Shown here one piece after another: positions 24,749 to 36,367 of a DNA stretch of 64,000 nucleotides. Source of the DNA: Daucus carota subsp. sativus (lineage: Eukaryota > Streptophyta > Magnoliopsida > Apiales > Apiaceae); contig NC_030387.2 in assembly GCF_001625215.2 (NCBI RefSeq), forward strand, positions 5,174,501-5,238,500, read 5' to 3'. The translations under genes and the position numbers were made by a program. Under the pieces are notes generated by a model that worked only from the letters and a program-made list of their open reading frames with translations, was not told where the DNA came from and made no database searches. Position 1 is the first letter of the stretch, and each line of letters starts with the position of its first letter.

Positions 24749-25411
24749 ATGACTCAAATGGAGAACAACGGAGAATCAAAGGCGAAAAAACCCAACATTT
24801 TGCTCATCTCTTTGCCATACCAAGGCCATATCAGCCCCATGATGCAATTCGCAAAGCGTCTAAGCTCCAAAGGAGCCAGAGTCACAATCATTACACCATT
24901 CTCCGCCAATGTGATCTCTGATAACAACTCCATCAACATCGAATACGTGTCCTATGATCACGAAGAAGGCCAAGTAGTCCTGACTGTCGAGGACTACATG
25001 GCCAACATCGAGAAAAGAGCATCTGATAAGTTGGTGCAAGTTATGGAGAAACAGAGGAGCTCGTGTGGCCGAGCCTTCGATGTCTTGGTGCATGATTCGC
25101 TGTTGCCATGGGGAGTGGACTTTGGACATGAACACGGCTTGAGAGTGGCTGTTTTTTTCACTCAGCCTTGTGCCATTTCCGCGATTCTTTACCTTGTGCA
25201 TCGAGGTGTAATTAAGTGTCCTGTGGAGGAAGGAACGGATTTGTCGTCGTTCCTTCCTGATGAGATACCGATTAGTCATGTTAAGGATCTGCCGTATGAC
25301 CTCTATCATGAACGTTATCCGGGAAGCGTAGATATGATGGGAAATCAATTCTTAAATGTTCATAATGCTGATTGGATCTTCTTCAACACTTTTCTTGGGC
25401 TGGAAGATGAG
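24749..25411 (+). CDS. Orphan UGT74-like first exon, copy 4 (second subtype)
   Basis: An open 221-codon exon with the catalytic His at H27 (YQGHISPM) and the Asp at D116 (VHDSLLPW). It belongs to a different subtype from copies 1-3, marked by VDFGHEHGLRV, EYMAN-like and LYHERYPG motifs, and shared with genes A and B. It ends GLEDE at GAG/GTTAGT, phase 0; read-through stops at 25429 (226 residues). The next downstream sequence is another first exon, so no own second exon is present. The open frame and intact donor suggest recent loss of exon 2 or use of a remote one. Confidence 0.83.
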
Positions 25412-25920
25412 GTTAGTACTCCCTTGTAGTATATTATCTAAAGATTAAATTTTGATTACTTGAGATTTTAGATGATAATAACTTACTATCTAATATAATG
25501 CTACTTTACAGATAAGATATTATCCTCAGATATTGATTTATTCAGAATGAATATCACAAGATTTCAACAGAGAATTTAAGATCATAGTACAATATAAGAT
25601 CCTAAGAAATTATTATTCAAATCCTCCTGAAAGGGAAAATAATCCGAATGATCGGTACTATTATGAAGATGTATGCCATTATTTTTTATGTCAAGTTCTA
25701 ACAACCAGAGGAGTTAGGACTGAAAGTGAGTTGAGAATGATGAGAACACCCCATGTTTTGTTGATTGCACATCCGTTCCAAGGTCACATTAGTCCGATGA
25801 TGCAATTCAGCAAGAGGTTAGCCTCGAAAGGCCTAGAAGTGACAATGGTTTGTCCCTCTTCCGCCATTGTCCTTAACAACTCAATCAAAATTGAGTATTT
25901 TTCCTATGGAAATGACCAAA

Positions 25921-28797
25921 CACTACGCCATATATGGCCTACGACAACATCAAAAAAATGATGCCATAACCCCAAAATATGTTGCCATAGCCCGAAAAAG
26001 GGCTATTGCAACATAAAATTTAAGTTGCACTTTTGCATGCTGCCTTAGGCTTCTATTGCAACATTTAGGTAACCTACTGCAACACGGCTTTTTATGTTAC
26101 AATAGACGTTCTATTGCAACATCTGACTATCCTATAGCAACAAATATATTATGTTACATTACACCTTTTGATTTGAAAAGAAAAAGGGGGACCCACATGT
26201 GGGTCACACTTGTAGGTCCCACTTTTTGAGTCCACGTGGATCCCACATGTGGGTCCCACATGTTAGTCCCATGTTTGGACACCTATTTTGTAGTCCCATG
26301 TTTGCAACAAATTTATAAAAGAAATTTAAAATATGCTCTTTAAATATTAAACATTCCAATAAACTATTCTTTCTTACAAATTTCATAACAAATCCAACCA
26401 AATCAAATTACCTAACAATTCAAAACCAACTAAAAGTAACAACAATTAGCCTGTGCTCTCTAGCCTTTTCTCTAAAATACACCCTTCTCCATACGTAAAT
26501 GAAGTGCAGGATATGTGATTCCAAAGCTGTGACGATAGGAGTCATCTGTTCCACTAGCAAGAAACCCAAGCCTAGTGAAATCCTTGAGCCATTTCCACAT
26601 AATCTTCATTAACAGCATGGACCGCAGCATCAAAAAAAAATTTGTATATTTTGCTGGATGGAGAAACAAAAGCAATTAATATAAATACTTAATTAATATC
26701 ACAATCAATATACTTGGAACAAATATTTTAGAAAGCCCAGGTCGTTTTTACTTGCGCGTAAACACAATCAATGACACAAGTGAAGAGAGTCAGATATTCA
26801 CTATAGAGAGATACTCGAGTAAATCACACTGTAACTTTAACATACTTCACATTAGCAAAGACAGGGGTTTCAAAAATTAAAGTCTCGTATGCTGCATTGC
26901 TTACTGAGTATTATCACATTTAACTATACAAATGAGCTAGACAATCAATTTGTATAAGGACTTCATTTAAAATACTAAACAAAACCTTCTGATTAATCAA
27001 TAATCGCATATTACTCATAGAACAGGAAGGCGGCTAGAAATTCATTCAAAAGACACAAAGGTTAAATGTATACAGAAGAAAACTCGGTATTTTGATGGAT
27101 TTTATTAGGTTTAGGAGTACTTTTTATCAAAAGCACATACTCCAGCTCTGTAGTTATCAAAAATACCCTATAATTCTGTATAAACAAATAAAGTTGTGTT
27201 ACATTGAGCAATATAGGAATTAGAGGGGCATTTTACATGATAAATATAGTATAAGATGATTACCTCAACCCCACGAGAGCAGTAGGCAAACTAATCTGAC
27301 TCCTTCCTGGCTTTAGCTTCACTAGGGTCTCAAAAGCTTAATTATTAACATCATATTTAGCCAGAAAACAACTTCTTACATAGTAAATCTTTACTACTAA
27401 TAATTATCAAGTCAGGGGAAGAACAATAATACAATACAAGTTTACAACATCAGGGGAAGAACGATGCCGGCTCTGTAAACAGAGAGTTCAAATCATATGG
27501 CAGATATATACAACAAAAAAAGAACCAGTGCTTTCTAGAAAAACTACGTGCAACATTATACTGATTCCTGAACAAATCAACTCAACAAGTCAAATGCCTA
27601 TAAAAAATTACAACATTCAAGACAAACTATAAAATCAGAATGTTCCCATTAGAGTTAAGAGAGAGGGAGGGAGAGACAGAGGGGAGACAGAGACACACAC
27701 AGAGAGAGAAGGAGAGAGAGGGAGACAGAGAGATGTGTAACATAACATACGACCACAAATCAAAACAAAGATAGACAATGCATTTACACATAAAATCTAA
27801 AACAAAGCATGTGTATTTAAAGTGAAAAGCAAAGGATGACCACAAATCTAAGCAGATCGAAACCCCAATTAAAGTGAAAAGCTGTTGAAGCCCTAGTTTC
27901 AGAAGCCCCAATTCCCAATTCAATCGAAGCCCTGAGAAAAATAACGACACAAAATTAAAAATATTTTAGTGATAAAAACGAAGAAACTCGTAAACAAATT
28001 TAATGAAACTATAAATCAGAAGCCCTGATTTCGCGGAATAAAGAACCTCTCAATAAAATCCCTAATTGAAGACCTGAAACAAAACTTTATTCGATTGAGA
28101 GGTGAGTATGAGGGGAGAGGTTCCCCGATTTTTTCTAATCGACGGTGCGTTTCAGCAGGGAGGTGAGAGGAGATGAGGATGAGCAGAGAGGTTTAGCAAG
28201 AGAGGTGAGGTGAGGTTAGGTGAGTGTAGAGAGTGAGGTGAGTGTTTGTTGAGTGAAATGTGAATATGTCTGAGTCTCTGACTCAAATGTGAAGCGGGAA
28301 GTTTGCCGCTCATATTTTTAGCACGCCCCCAAAAATATTTTTTGTTTATTTTTTGTTTTAATAATTCATTTTATTTTCAATTTCTTAATTGTTAAATATA
28401 TAAATATTTTATATATTTTATAATTTTAATGATATACTTCAGTTACGGTGTTATTTTTTTATACATAATTAATTAGGTTCATATTTTGTTATTTAATTAT
28501 TTTAAAGAGATGACATAAAAATAATATTGTATTCCAAAATTATGTTTATTCATGTTTAATATATTCTATTTTATTAATTAATCATTTGAATGTATTTTAG
28601 CTTTATTTTGTGCAAATTTTAGTATTACAAATAATTATTTTACTAATACTCTTTGCAACACATAATTTTGGCTATTGCAACATCAAATAGACATGAATGT
28701 TTATCGTTGCGATAGGTGTCGATTAGTGTCTCTAATGCAACATAATTTTGCAACACTCGCGTTCATACCATTGCGGTAGGCCATATATGGCGTAGTG
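25921..28797. mobile_element. CACTA-type transposon (2877 bp), non-autonomous
   Basis: The element begins CACTACGCCATATATGGCCT and ends in the exact reverse complement; the perfect inverted repeat is 22 bp. It is flanked by the 3-bp duplication AAA (25918-25920, 28798-28800), as expected for the CACTA superfamily. Subterminal repeats of the form CTATTGCAACAT recur near the left end (about 26000-26140) and right end (about 28660-28755). No transposase was recognised in the interior, so it is probably non-autonomous. A GA-rich tract lies at 27657-27735. The short minus-strand frames inside have no known domain. Confidence 0.92.
27657..27735. repeat. GA-rich low-complexity tract
   Basis: A purine-rich tract of GAGAGAGGGAGG, GACAGAG and CACACAGAGAGAG units lies inside the CACTA-type element. 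It accounts for the Ser/Leu-rich minus-strand open frame there. Confidence 0.8.
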
Positions 28798-29320
28798 AAA
28801 CATCCAAAACCCCGAAAGAGTACATGGCTAATATCCAAAAACAGGCATCGGACAAGTTGGTTCAAGTCATAGAAGATCAGAAGAGATGTGGGCGCCCCTT
28901 TGATGTCCTTGTGCATGATTCACTGATGCCATGGGCAGTGGATTTCGGACATCAACATGGTTTAAGAGTAGCTTGTTTTTGCACTCAAACTTGTGCAGTT
29001 AACGCGATTTATTATCTTGTGTTTCAGGGGAACTTTAAGTTCCCCCTCGAGGAAGGATCTAATCTATCCTTCCTTCCGCCTTCAATACCTATTAGAGATG
29101 TCAAAGATCTTCCTTCCGACCTTTATGATGAACGTCATCCAGGAGTGTTGGATGTGCTTGCAGGCCAATTTTCTCACGCTCATAAAGATGATTGGATACT
29201 CTGCAACACTTTTCTTGAGCTCGAAAATGAGGTTAGCATTGTTAAATATTCTAACAGTGTCAAGTCCAGCGTCATGTGTGACTTATCGAGTTATCTTGTA
29301 CTCCCTCCGTCCCTATTTAT

Positions 29321-29766
29321 CAGTGTTGAGAAAAGCGCAAATCAGTTCTAAGCGGCAGGAGGACCTTCTGGCGCTTAAGCGGTAAAGCGGACGCTTTAGC
29401 GGAATTTTAAGCGGATCAATAAGCGGATTAATTAAATATAATTAAATATTTAGTTATAATATTAATATATTTAAAAATAATATTATGTTGTGTTAAGAAT
29501 ATGCATTATTAATATTTTTGATAAAATATATTTTTTAATTTTATAATATAATTATAGTTATATTATTAAAAAATTAATATTTCAAAATTATTTTTTTTAA
29601 AAAAAATTAGCAAGTCAACACCATTTTGACCGCTTAATTACTGCTTAATCCGCTTAATTGTCCGCTTAATTTTCAAAAACGCTTAATCTCTCGCTTTGTA
29701 CAAAATCGAAACGCTTTAAGGCTGATTCCGTTTAGACGGCCGCTTAATGCGCTTTTTAGAACACTG
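29321..29766. mobile_element. hAT-type MITE (446 bp)
   Basis: The left end is CAGTGTTGAGAAAAGCGC and the right end read inward is CAGTGTTCTAAAAAGCGC. It is flanked by an exact 8-bp duplication CTATTTAT (29313-29320, 29767-29774). GCTTAAGCGG and GCTTAATCCGC-type motifs fill both ends around an AT-rich core. It sits in sequence that begins CTCCCTCCGTCCC (29301), apparently inside a Stowaway-type end. Confidence 0.88.
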
Positions 29767-30309
29767 CTATTTATTACTGATATTGGACTTATTTTTGGTT
29801 TCCTAGACGTTGCTGTGTACTCCTTGAATGCTTGAAAATTAACAAACTACCCGTAAACAATTATAGTCAAATACATTGCCCCCACCCAAAACATCTGGCC
29901 CCAATATTTTGCCAAAGAGATGCAGTTTTCGCCTCAGGAAAATCTTTTGAGGATAATACTCAGCAGATTTTACCATACTGGAAGGCATTGATTGATAAGA
30001 ATCAGGAGTAAGTAGAATATAAAATTTTGCAGTAGTGATATTAAAATTCTTTTTCTTGAATCTATTTAAAAGAATTTGTTACAGTTTGAATAAAATCTTC
30101 TGAAATTCTTTAGTCCGTCCTTCCTCAAGAGAATTCGTATAGATAAAATTTCTCATTTCAAGATCTTTACGGAATATTACACTATTCTAAAAGATAGTTA
30201 AAATCTTAGATGAATATATAGCAACTTTGAGGGTAAAGTAAAGGATTTTATAAAATTATTACTGAATCGGCCCTTTTTCTCTGAATCTCCAAGTATACCA
30301 CAAAAACCA

Positions 30310-30316
30310 TATATAG
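30310..30316 (+). promoter_or_regulatory. Candidate TATA box of UGT gene A
   Basis: TATATAG lies 57-63 bases upstream of the ATG at 30373. The upstream sequence of gene A does not resemble that of gene B, although the coding parts are near copies. Confidence 0.4.
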
Positions 30317-30372
30317 AGAAGCATTGTTGCTGTTAAGCTGTAGGAATCGAAGGAGTTGGAATTGAGACTGAG

Positions 30373-32735
30373 ATGGAAATGATGAAAATTCCCCATGTTT
30401 TGTTGATTTCGCTTCCGTTCCAAGGTCACGTTAGCCCCATGGTGCAATTCACCAAGAGGTTAGCTTCCAAAGGCCTACAAGTCACATTTCTTTGTCCTTC
30501 TTCCACCATTGTCCTTAACAATTCTGACTCCATCAACATTGAGTACATCTCCTATAAAGATGATCCAACAGTCCGAAACTCGGAAGAATATATGGCTAAT
30601 ATCCAAAAACATGCATCCGACAAGTTGGTTCAAGTCATTGAAAAACAGAAGAGGTGCGGTCACCCCTTCGACGTCCTTGTGCATGATTCACTCATGCCAT
30701 GGGCAGTTGATTTTGGACATCAACATGGTTTGCGAGTAGCTTCTTTTTTCACTCAAGCCTGTGCAGTGAACGCGATTTTTTACCTTGTGTTCCAAGGGAA
30801 ACTTAGGCCCCCCCTCAAAGAAGGATCTTGTTTATCCTCCCTCCCGTCTTCAATACCTGTTAGAGACTTTAGAGATCTTCCTTCTGACCTTTATGATGAG
30901 CGTCGTCCAGGAGCCATAGAACTGCTTGCAAGCCAATTTTCCCATGTTCAGAAAGATGACTGGATACTCTGTAACACTTTTCTTGAGCTCGAAACTCAGG
31001 TTAGCTTTGTTGAATATATTACCAGGTCAAGTACTATAAGATTTTAGTTGCCCCTTAGTTATGAAGTCGTAAATTATGTTTTTCTTCTATATATTATCAA
31101 TAACTTGCATCATATAACTTGCATTCAAGATATTTTACAATCTTGAACATGTATATATTTTTTAGATATAGATATATGTTACTATTACTTATTAGCGTCA
31201 GCCATTTATACTGCCCCATAAACATATATTGGTGGAATCGAAAATATTGTTGAAAGTTTTATATATTATGTTCAAAAATATATTTATCTATGGAGATTTG
31301 ATTATGTATATTTTGTCAAAAGATCAAGACTGAATCATCCCGAAGCTTGACTGAACTTTTGAAAAAGCTTGACAGAACTTACCCTGTTAATCCAATTGTC
31401 AGTCGTGACTCATGCCCTGGATTTTGGATATAAGTAGGAAGGTTGGTTTAACAGTTTTGACAAGCTTGAGAATGAGATAATATCTTGTTACTTGGATGTC
31501 GTTTTAAGGTTTTCTTTCTTTTGTTGAGATGAGGTAGGCTTTGGTATATTATATTGTGGATGAGTCTTGCAAATGAGGTGGGTTGTTTTAGCACTTGATT
31601 AAACTGACCATGCGGCAAAATATTACAGCAAGCGCTGTTGATTTAGGGTTATTTCTTCATAGAACAATATTTGAGGTCGAATATTATGCTGTCTTCGTCT
31701 TTGGCAATGTGCAATATATTGGAAGTTCAGTTGGACTTTAAAAATGATCCATCTCACAGTGCACTTTCTCTTTGCCACCACTGAGGACCAGAACTTAACG
31801 TGCATTTAGGCCAAGATATTGAATATGCATATGCAATAAACTTGCCAGGTTCAAGTCATTATGTTTTCCACATTTCGTACTTCATTACAATTTTCATGTA
31901 TTTACTGGTTCATCTGATCTAATTTTTATGTTCCTGATTTGTACAACAAAATCTCTTAACTTCAGAATGTTTGTAATCAGCACAAGACACTTTCTTTCAG
32001 GTTGTGAATTGGTTGTCAAGCAAATGGAAAATTATGACCATAGGACCATCAGTTCCATCAATGTTCTTGGACAAGCGATTAGCTGATGACAGAGACTATG
32101 GGCTCAGCCTCTTCAAGCCCGAAGGAGAAGCATGCATCAAGTGGCTAGATGAGAAAGATACTGACTCAGTAGTCTATGTGTCATTTGGGAGCTTAGCCAA
32201 CCTGGTGCAAGACCAAATGGATGAAATAGCTTGGGGCTTGTTGAACAGCGAATGCAACTTTTTATGGGTAGTCAGAGATACTGAAAAGAGTAAGCTTTCA
32301 GAAAAGTTCATTGAAGAATCTGCTGACAGAGGCCTGATTGTGAACTGGTGCCCTCAACTCGAAGTCTTGGCCCACGATGCTGTAGGGAGCTTCATGACAC
32401 ATTGTGGTTGGAACTCAACTCTTGAGGCTTTGTCTTTGGGTGTGCCAATGATGGTACTTCCTCAGTGGACGGATCAAACAACTAATGCCAAGTACATTGT
32501 GGATGTATGGAAAACTGGTGTTCGAGTGAAAGCGCATGACAAGGAGAGCATCACAAGGGAGGACATAACTAAGTCTGTGAAAGATGTCATGGAGGGAACA
32601 AAGAGGGAAGAGCTGAAAACCAATGCCCTTAAATTGAAGGAAATGGCTATAGAGGCAATGAGTGAAGGTGGAAGCTCTGATAAGAATATCGACGATTTCA
32701 TTTCAGAAATTGTGAACCCTACCACCTCTACCTGA
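30373..32735 (+). CDS. UDP-glycosyltransferase, UGT74-like, gene A (chimeric)
   Basis: Two exons, 30373-30999 and 32001-32735, join at phase 0 to 453 residues, the usual UGT74 length. Exon 1 holds the catalytic His H19 (FQGHVSPM) and Asp D105 (VHDSLMPW). Exon 2 holds the 44-residue PSPG donor-binding box (about 325-368, WCPQLEVL to QWTDQ, with HCGWNSTLEAL). Family 1 UGTs move a sugar, usually glucose, from UDP-sugar to small acceptors in the cytosol; UGT74 members act on hormones, phenolics and terpenoids. The acceptor cannot be told here. The ATG used by gene B is mutated, so translation starts at 30373. The 1-kb intron contains a dead first exon of the gene C type (31323-31476), showing that exon 1 was replaced. 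Confidence 0.92.
31323..31476 (+). pseudogene. Fossil C-type UGT first exon inside the intron of gene A
   Basis: This stretch aligns with gene C exon 1 from about codon 82 to 120: it keeps TACCCTGTTAAT, CATGCCCTGGATT-like and TGGATATAAGTA. It then jumps by deletion to the last codons of that exon (AGTTTTGACAAGCTTGAGAA). The old donor GAG/GTAA of gene C reads GAG/ATAA here, so it cannot be used. Downstream to 32000 the intron is homologous to the intron of gene C (for example GTCTTGCAAATGAGGTG). Confidence 0.88.
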
Positions 32736-33371
32736 ATGTCGTGTGCTGATTGTTCTGCTCTCGTGTAGGATTTTGTGGGAAGTAGAATATAGGGCTTGGA
32801 GGGAGTTTTTCGTATCTTTGAGTTGGCAAAGCTGGTACAAGAATTTAAATTTTATGGTAGAAGAGGTACTTCATACCAATTATACAGACATAATGTCAAC
32901 TAATACTGGCATCAATTTGAAATTTATTAATGTTCTGGAATACCTGCAATTTGCTCATCAGTATTTATCTTTTTGCTTAGCAGTACTACTTTTCAACATT
33001 ATTATCGGCACCGATTTGAATTGCATAATGTTCTATGAGATATAAAATGGTCATCAGTATTTTATAATATTAGAAGAAAACAATAATAGCTTGAAGCGTA
33101 TTTAATTTTTCTGAACTCATTTGAGAAAAAATTTGTCCCAATTTTTGTTTGGTCTTTCCATTTGCAACATGGATGTTTTTTTATTAAACACTGATGGCGC
33201 TTCTGGCACTGGCAGTAGATGTATAGATAACTGGGAGTTTGAGGCCTTATTTGTAATGCTTATGGAGTGTGGTTTAAAGGTTTTATGGTCGAGTTGTGGG
33301 TTATTGAGCGAGTCCTGGGCATAGCCTTGCGATCTTCATCTTCCTCACCTATGTCTTAAAATGGATTCTCT

Positions 33372-34086
33372 CTCCAAAGAGGTCACATTAGTCTGATAAT
33401 GCAATTCAGCAAGTCCTGGTTCCGCCATTGTCCTTAACAACTCAATCAAAATTGAGTATTTCTCTTATGAAAATGACCAAACATCCCAAACCCCGGAAGA
33501 ATAGATGGCTAATATCCAAAAACAGGCATTGGACAAGTTGGTTCAAGTCATAGAAGAACAGAAGAGATGTGGCCGCCCCCTTGATGTCCATGATTCACTG
33601 ATGCCATGGGCAGTGGATTTCGGACATCAACATGGTTTAAGAGTAGCTTGTTTTTTCACTCAAATTTCTGTGGTTAACGCGATTTGTTATCTTGTAATAC
33701 AAGGGATCTTTAAATTCCCCTCGAGGAAGGATGTAGGGCCGTTGGGACAAGTTTAAAAAAAGTGATTCGCTTAAGGTAAAGAAATGGATTAAAAGTCAGA
33801 AGTTAATAAATTAAGAAAATGTTTGGAAAAAAGTAGAAGCTCTATAAGAAAAGTTAGCATTTTCAGCTCTAAAAAAAACTTCCACTTGTCTACGCAAACG
33901 GATCAGGATGTCAATAGTTGCTTCTGCTGAACAAACAGGGCGTAGTCTATCCTTCCTTCCGCCTTCGATACCTATTAAAGATGTCAGAGATCTATCTTCT
34001 GACCTTTATGATGAACGTTATCCAGGAGTGTTGGATGTGCTTGCAGGCCAATTTTCTCACGCTCATGAGGATGTTTGGATACTCCG
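33372..34086 (+). pseudogene. UGT74-like first-exon fragment, copy 7
   Basis: This is a remnant of the same subtype as copy 5. It begins at AGGTCACATTAGTCTGAT, lacks about 40 bases after AATTCAGCAAG, and has a stop (TAG, 33502-33504) just before MANIQKQA. It lost a few codons before HDSLMPW, carries a 207-bp insertion at 33736-33942, and is cut off at about 34086 in the DxWIL motif by another transposon end. It preserves the empty site for the CACTA element in copy 5 (ATGACCAAACATCC). Confidence 0.9.
33736..33942. mobile_element. Short MITE inside UGT fragment 7
   Basis: Compared with genes A and B, 207 extra bases lie between the codons for EEGS and the LSFLPPS segment. The insert starts GGGCCGTTGGGACAAG, ends AACAAACAGGGC, and is flanked by TA, or GTAG if counted loosely. 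The weak inverted ends (GGCC-TTTG) fit a small Harbinger- or mariner-like MITE. Confidence 0.6.
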
Positions 34087-34543
34087 CGGTGTTCTAAAAG
34101 TCGGCGATTAATCTTGATTAATCATGATTAATCGCCGATTAATCGCTGTTCGGTCGGCCACCGTCTCGATTAAGCGTTAATCGGTGAAAAAATTGTTTTT
34201 TCTGAAAATCGGGTTTAATCGGAAAAAATCGGTGAATTTAAAAAATTTAAAAATAAAAAGTAAAAAAATTTTAAATTTTTAAATTTAATTCTTATTTTAG
34301 TAGGAAAAATTAAAAAGAATGAGTTATACTCTCTCGGTTAGGATATAGTAAACACTTAACTTATTTTCACGCACTTTTAAAAATTTTCACAGTACATTTA
34401 TAAATATTATTTTTAATAATTTCTTTTTGTGAATAAAAAATAGCACTAATATTTTATTCACAAAGAGAATATTTTAAAAATAATATATATAAGTAACCGG
34501 TTAAAATTCTTGAAAGTTGTGAAAAAAAGTCGACTATTATATC
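34087..34543. repeat. Truncated hAT-like end and old mariner-like sequence
   Basis: At 34088 GGTGTTCTAAAAGTCGGCGA resembles the end of the MITE at 29321 and is followed by GATTAATC-rich palindromes, but no partner end was found. From about 34325 a second repeat starts (ACTCTCTCGGTTAGGATATA); its other part seems to resume after the hAT element at 34544-35361. Confidence 0.45.
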
Positions 34544-35361
34544 TAGGGGTGAACATGGGTTGGGTTGGGCGGGTTTTTAGAAAAAAACGACCCAACCCAA
34601 TTAGTGCGGGTTAATAAAAATTTAACCCATTAACTGAAAAAAAATTATGTAACCCAACCCTACCCAACCCAATTAATTCGGGTTGGTTCGGATTGGTTTG
34701 GGTTAAACATGCGAAAATAATAATTAATAAAAATTTAGTCATTCATCGGGATAGGAAAAAAAAATATACTCACTCGCACGTCGATAGCTAGTAATAGTCG
34801 GCATACATATTTATAGTTATTCAGTTTCTATGAATCATTCACTAATATTAGTCGATGCGTAAGTTTTTTAATTAAAGAGGGAAACCTATTACATTAGTGA
34901 AACATTTGAACAATGGTGAAATAATAGAAAATTGTTGTATACACCCTCAGTTATGGACTCTTATTTATAAGTTGTATATCAGTTCAGATCATTAACCATG
35001 TTCAAATTCCAAAAGTCATCATTTACATTTATAGTTATCGAGATACTTAAAATTATTCATATTATTATTGTAAATGTATAGACACACCCCAGATAAATCA
35101 AATTCAGGTTAAAGATTCATGAGGATAAACTCAAAAATGTAAGATAGGTATGTAAATATTATACACACACACATATATAATCGGGTTGGGTTGGGTTAGT
35201 TAGGGTTAAAATCTGTAAAACCTTAACCCAACCCAACTTTATCGGGTTTTTTAAAAACTAACCCATTTATTTTTCGGTTTTAAACGGGTCGGGTTAATCG
35301 GCCTAAAAAAGGGTTGGTTTGAGTTGGGTTAGCGGGTTGAACGGGTTTATGTTCACCCCTA
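34544..35361. mobile_element. hAT-type non-autonomous element (818 bp)
   Basis: The left end is TAGGGGTGAACATGGGTTGG and the right end read inward is TAGGGGTGAACATAAACCCG. An exact 8-bp duplication ATTATATC flanks it (34536-34543, 35362-35369). Subterminal regions repeat GGGTTGGGTTGG-like and AACCCAACCC-like motifs many times. No transposase. Confidence 0.92.
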
Positions 35362-35369
35362 ATTATATC

Positions 35370-36210
35370 CTATGTTAGAGAATAAAACTGAAGCAGCTGT
35401 CCAAATAGTAAAAAATATATAAACCGGATGAGACGGAGAAAGTAAATGAAAGTGAAGTTATTGCAAGCGACAACATGTTAAAATGAAAGAGGAACAACAT
35501 GACATGCTCAAATGAACTATTGATATCATTAAAAGAAAATGTGTCATTTTGAGATCATAATATGTTTTTTGAGAATAATTTTTTTTAAAGATATAATTTA
35601 AGTAGAATTAAATATTAATATATTGATATATAATAAATTCTATATCTCAATAATGATAGTTTAAAAAAATAAATTATAAATATCATATTTTTAATAAATT
35701 AATAAATTTAAAAAGTTTATATACCTGTGCTTGACATGGGTCATAAAAATTTAAAAAGTTTATATAATCTCATGCTTGCACGCTTTATAAACTAGTATAT
35801 AGATATCATGTTTTTTTCGGATTTTAAGAACGGTAAGCACTAAAATCCAATAAAATTTTGGGTCTCAAAGTCAAATCTAAATCCAAGATATCAGATTTGA
35901 TATACTCCCTCAGTCCCACTAGGAAGCTTACATACACTGTTTGCACGTATTTTGAGACTCTCGTAAAATATAGTTCTATAACGTATTTTTGATTTTTTCT
36001 TTTTTTGAATAAAAGTTTAAACTTCAAATTTTTTTCCGGATTTTTTTTAAATATATATATATAATGTAAATATACTTTATAAAAATCTAAAATGTATGCC
36101 AAAAAGTAACGTAAAGAATCTGGTGGTACGGTGGGAGCATTCATTTTCGGATTTGCGATCATGTATCTGTCAGATGGGTGGATAACACGTTAGGTAGAAA
36201 AGAAAGAAGA
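35370..36210. other. AT-rich intergenic DNA upstream of gene B
   Basis: No gene. At about 35904 ACTCCCTCAGTCCCACTAGG looks like a Stowaway-type left end. A direct repeat around AATTTAAAAAGTTTATAT occurs at 35707-35765. Confidence 0.45.
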
Positions 36211-36310
36211 ACACACAGTTTGAAATACTTGCGACGTATTCAGATTTCCACATAATACAACTGACTGACCTGTTTTGAAATGAAAGGTAAACAGAACTTC
36301 CAGTTCTACA
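36211..36310 (+). promoter_or_regulatory. Upstream region of gene B, similar to that of UGT copy 1
   Basis: CACACAGTTTGAAATA, AGATTTCCACATAATACAA and TTTTGAAATGAAAGGTAAAC, followed by AGAACTT, match in order the region 17591-17725 upstream of copy 1, allowing gaps. Gene A, the near copy of gene B, has an unrelated sequence here. The similarity between A and B resumes at TGTAGGAAT, a few bases before the ATG at 36368. Confidence 0.65.
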
Positions 36311-36367
36311 AAAAAAAAATCTTAATTAGAAACAAGGCAAAGTAGGTCTTGCCAATAAGTTGTAGGA

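Larger units (their letters stand above)
25737..29231 (+). pseudogene. UGT74-like first exon, copy 5, split by a CACTA-type element
   Basis: The left part (25737-25920) encodes MMRTPHVLLIAHPFQGHISP and on to GNDQ. The right part (28801-29231) resumes at TSKTPKEYMANIQ and continues through VHDSLMPWAVDFGHQHGLRV to LELENE at GAG/GTTAGC. Between them lies the transposon at 25921-28797. Apart from the insertion the exon is open: one AAA copy plus the two sides stays in frame. The related fragment at 33372 shows the uninterrupted site. No second exon follows before gene A at 30373. It is inactive as it stands. Confidence 0.93.

Noticed and set aside
27627..27950. Minus-strand open frame in the CACTA-type element
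   Set aside because: It is largely the translation of a GA-rich tract. There is no transposase motif.
18468..30372. Hidden second exons of the orphan UGT first exons
   Set aside because: I looked for the HCGWNS-coding segment and the start of exon 2 (GTTGTGAATTGGTTG) in the introns and intergenic DNA of this stretch and saw none on the plus strand. A profile search would confirm it.
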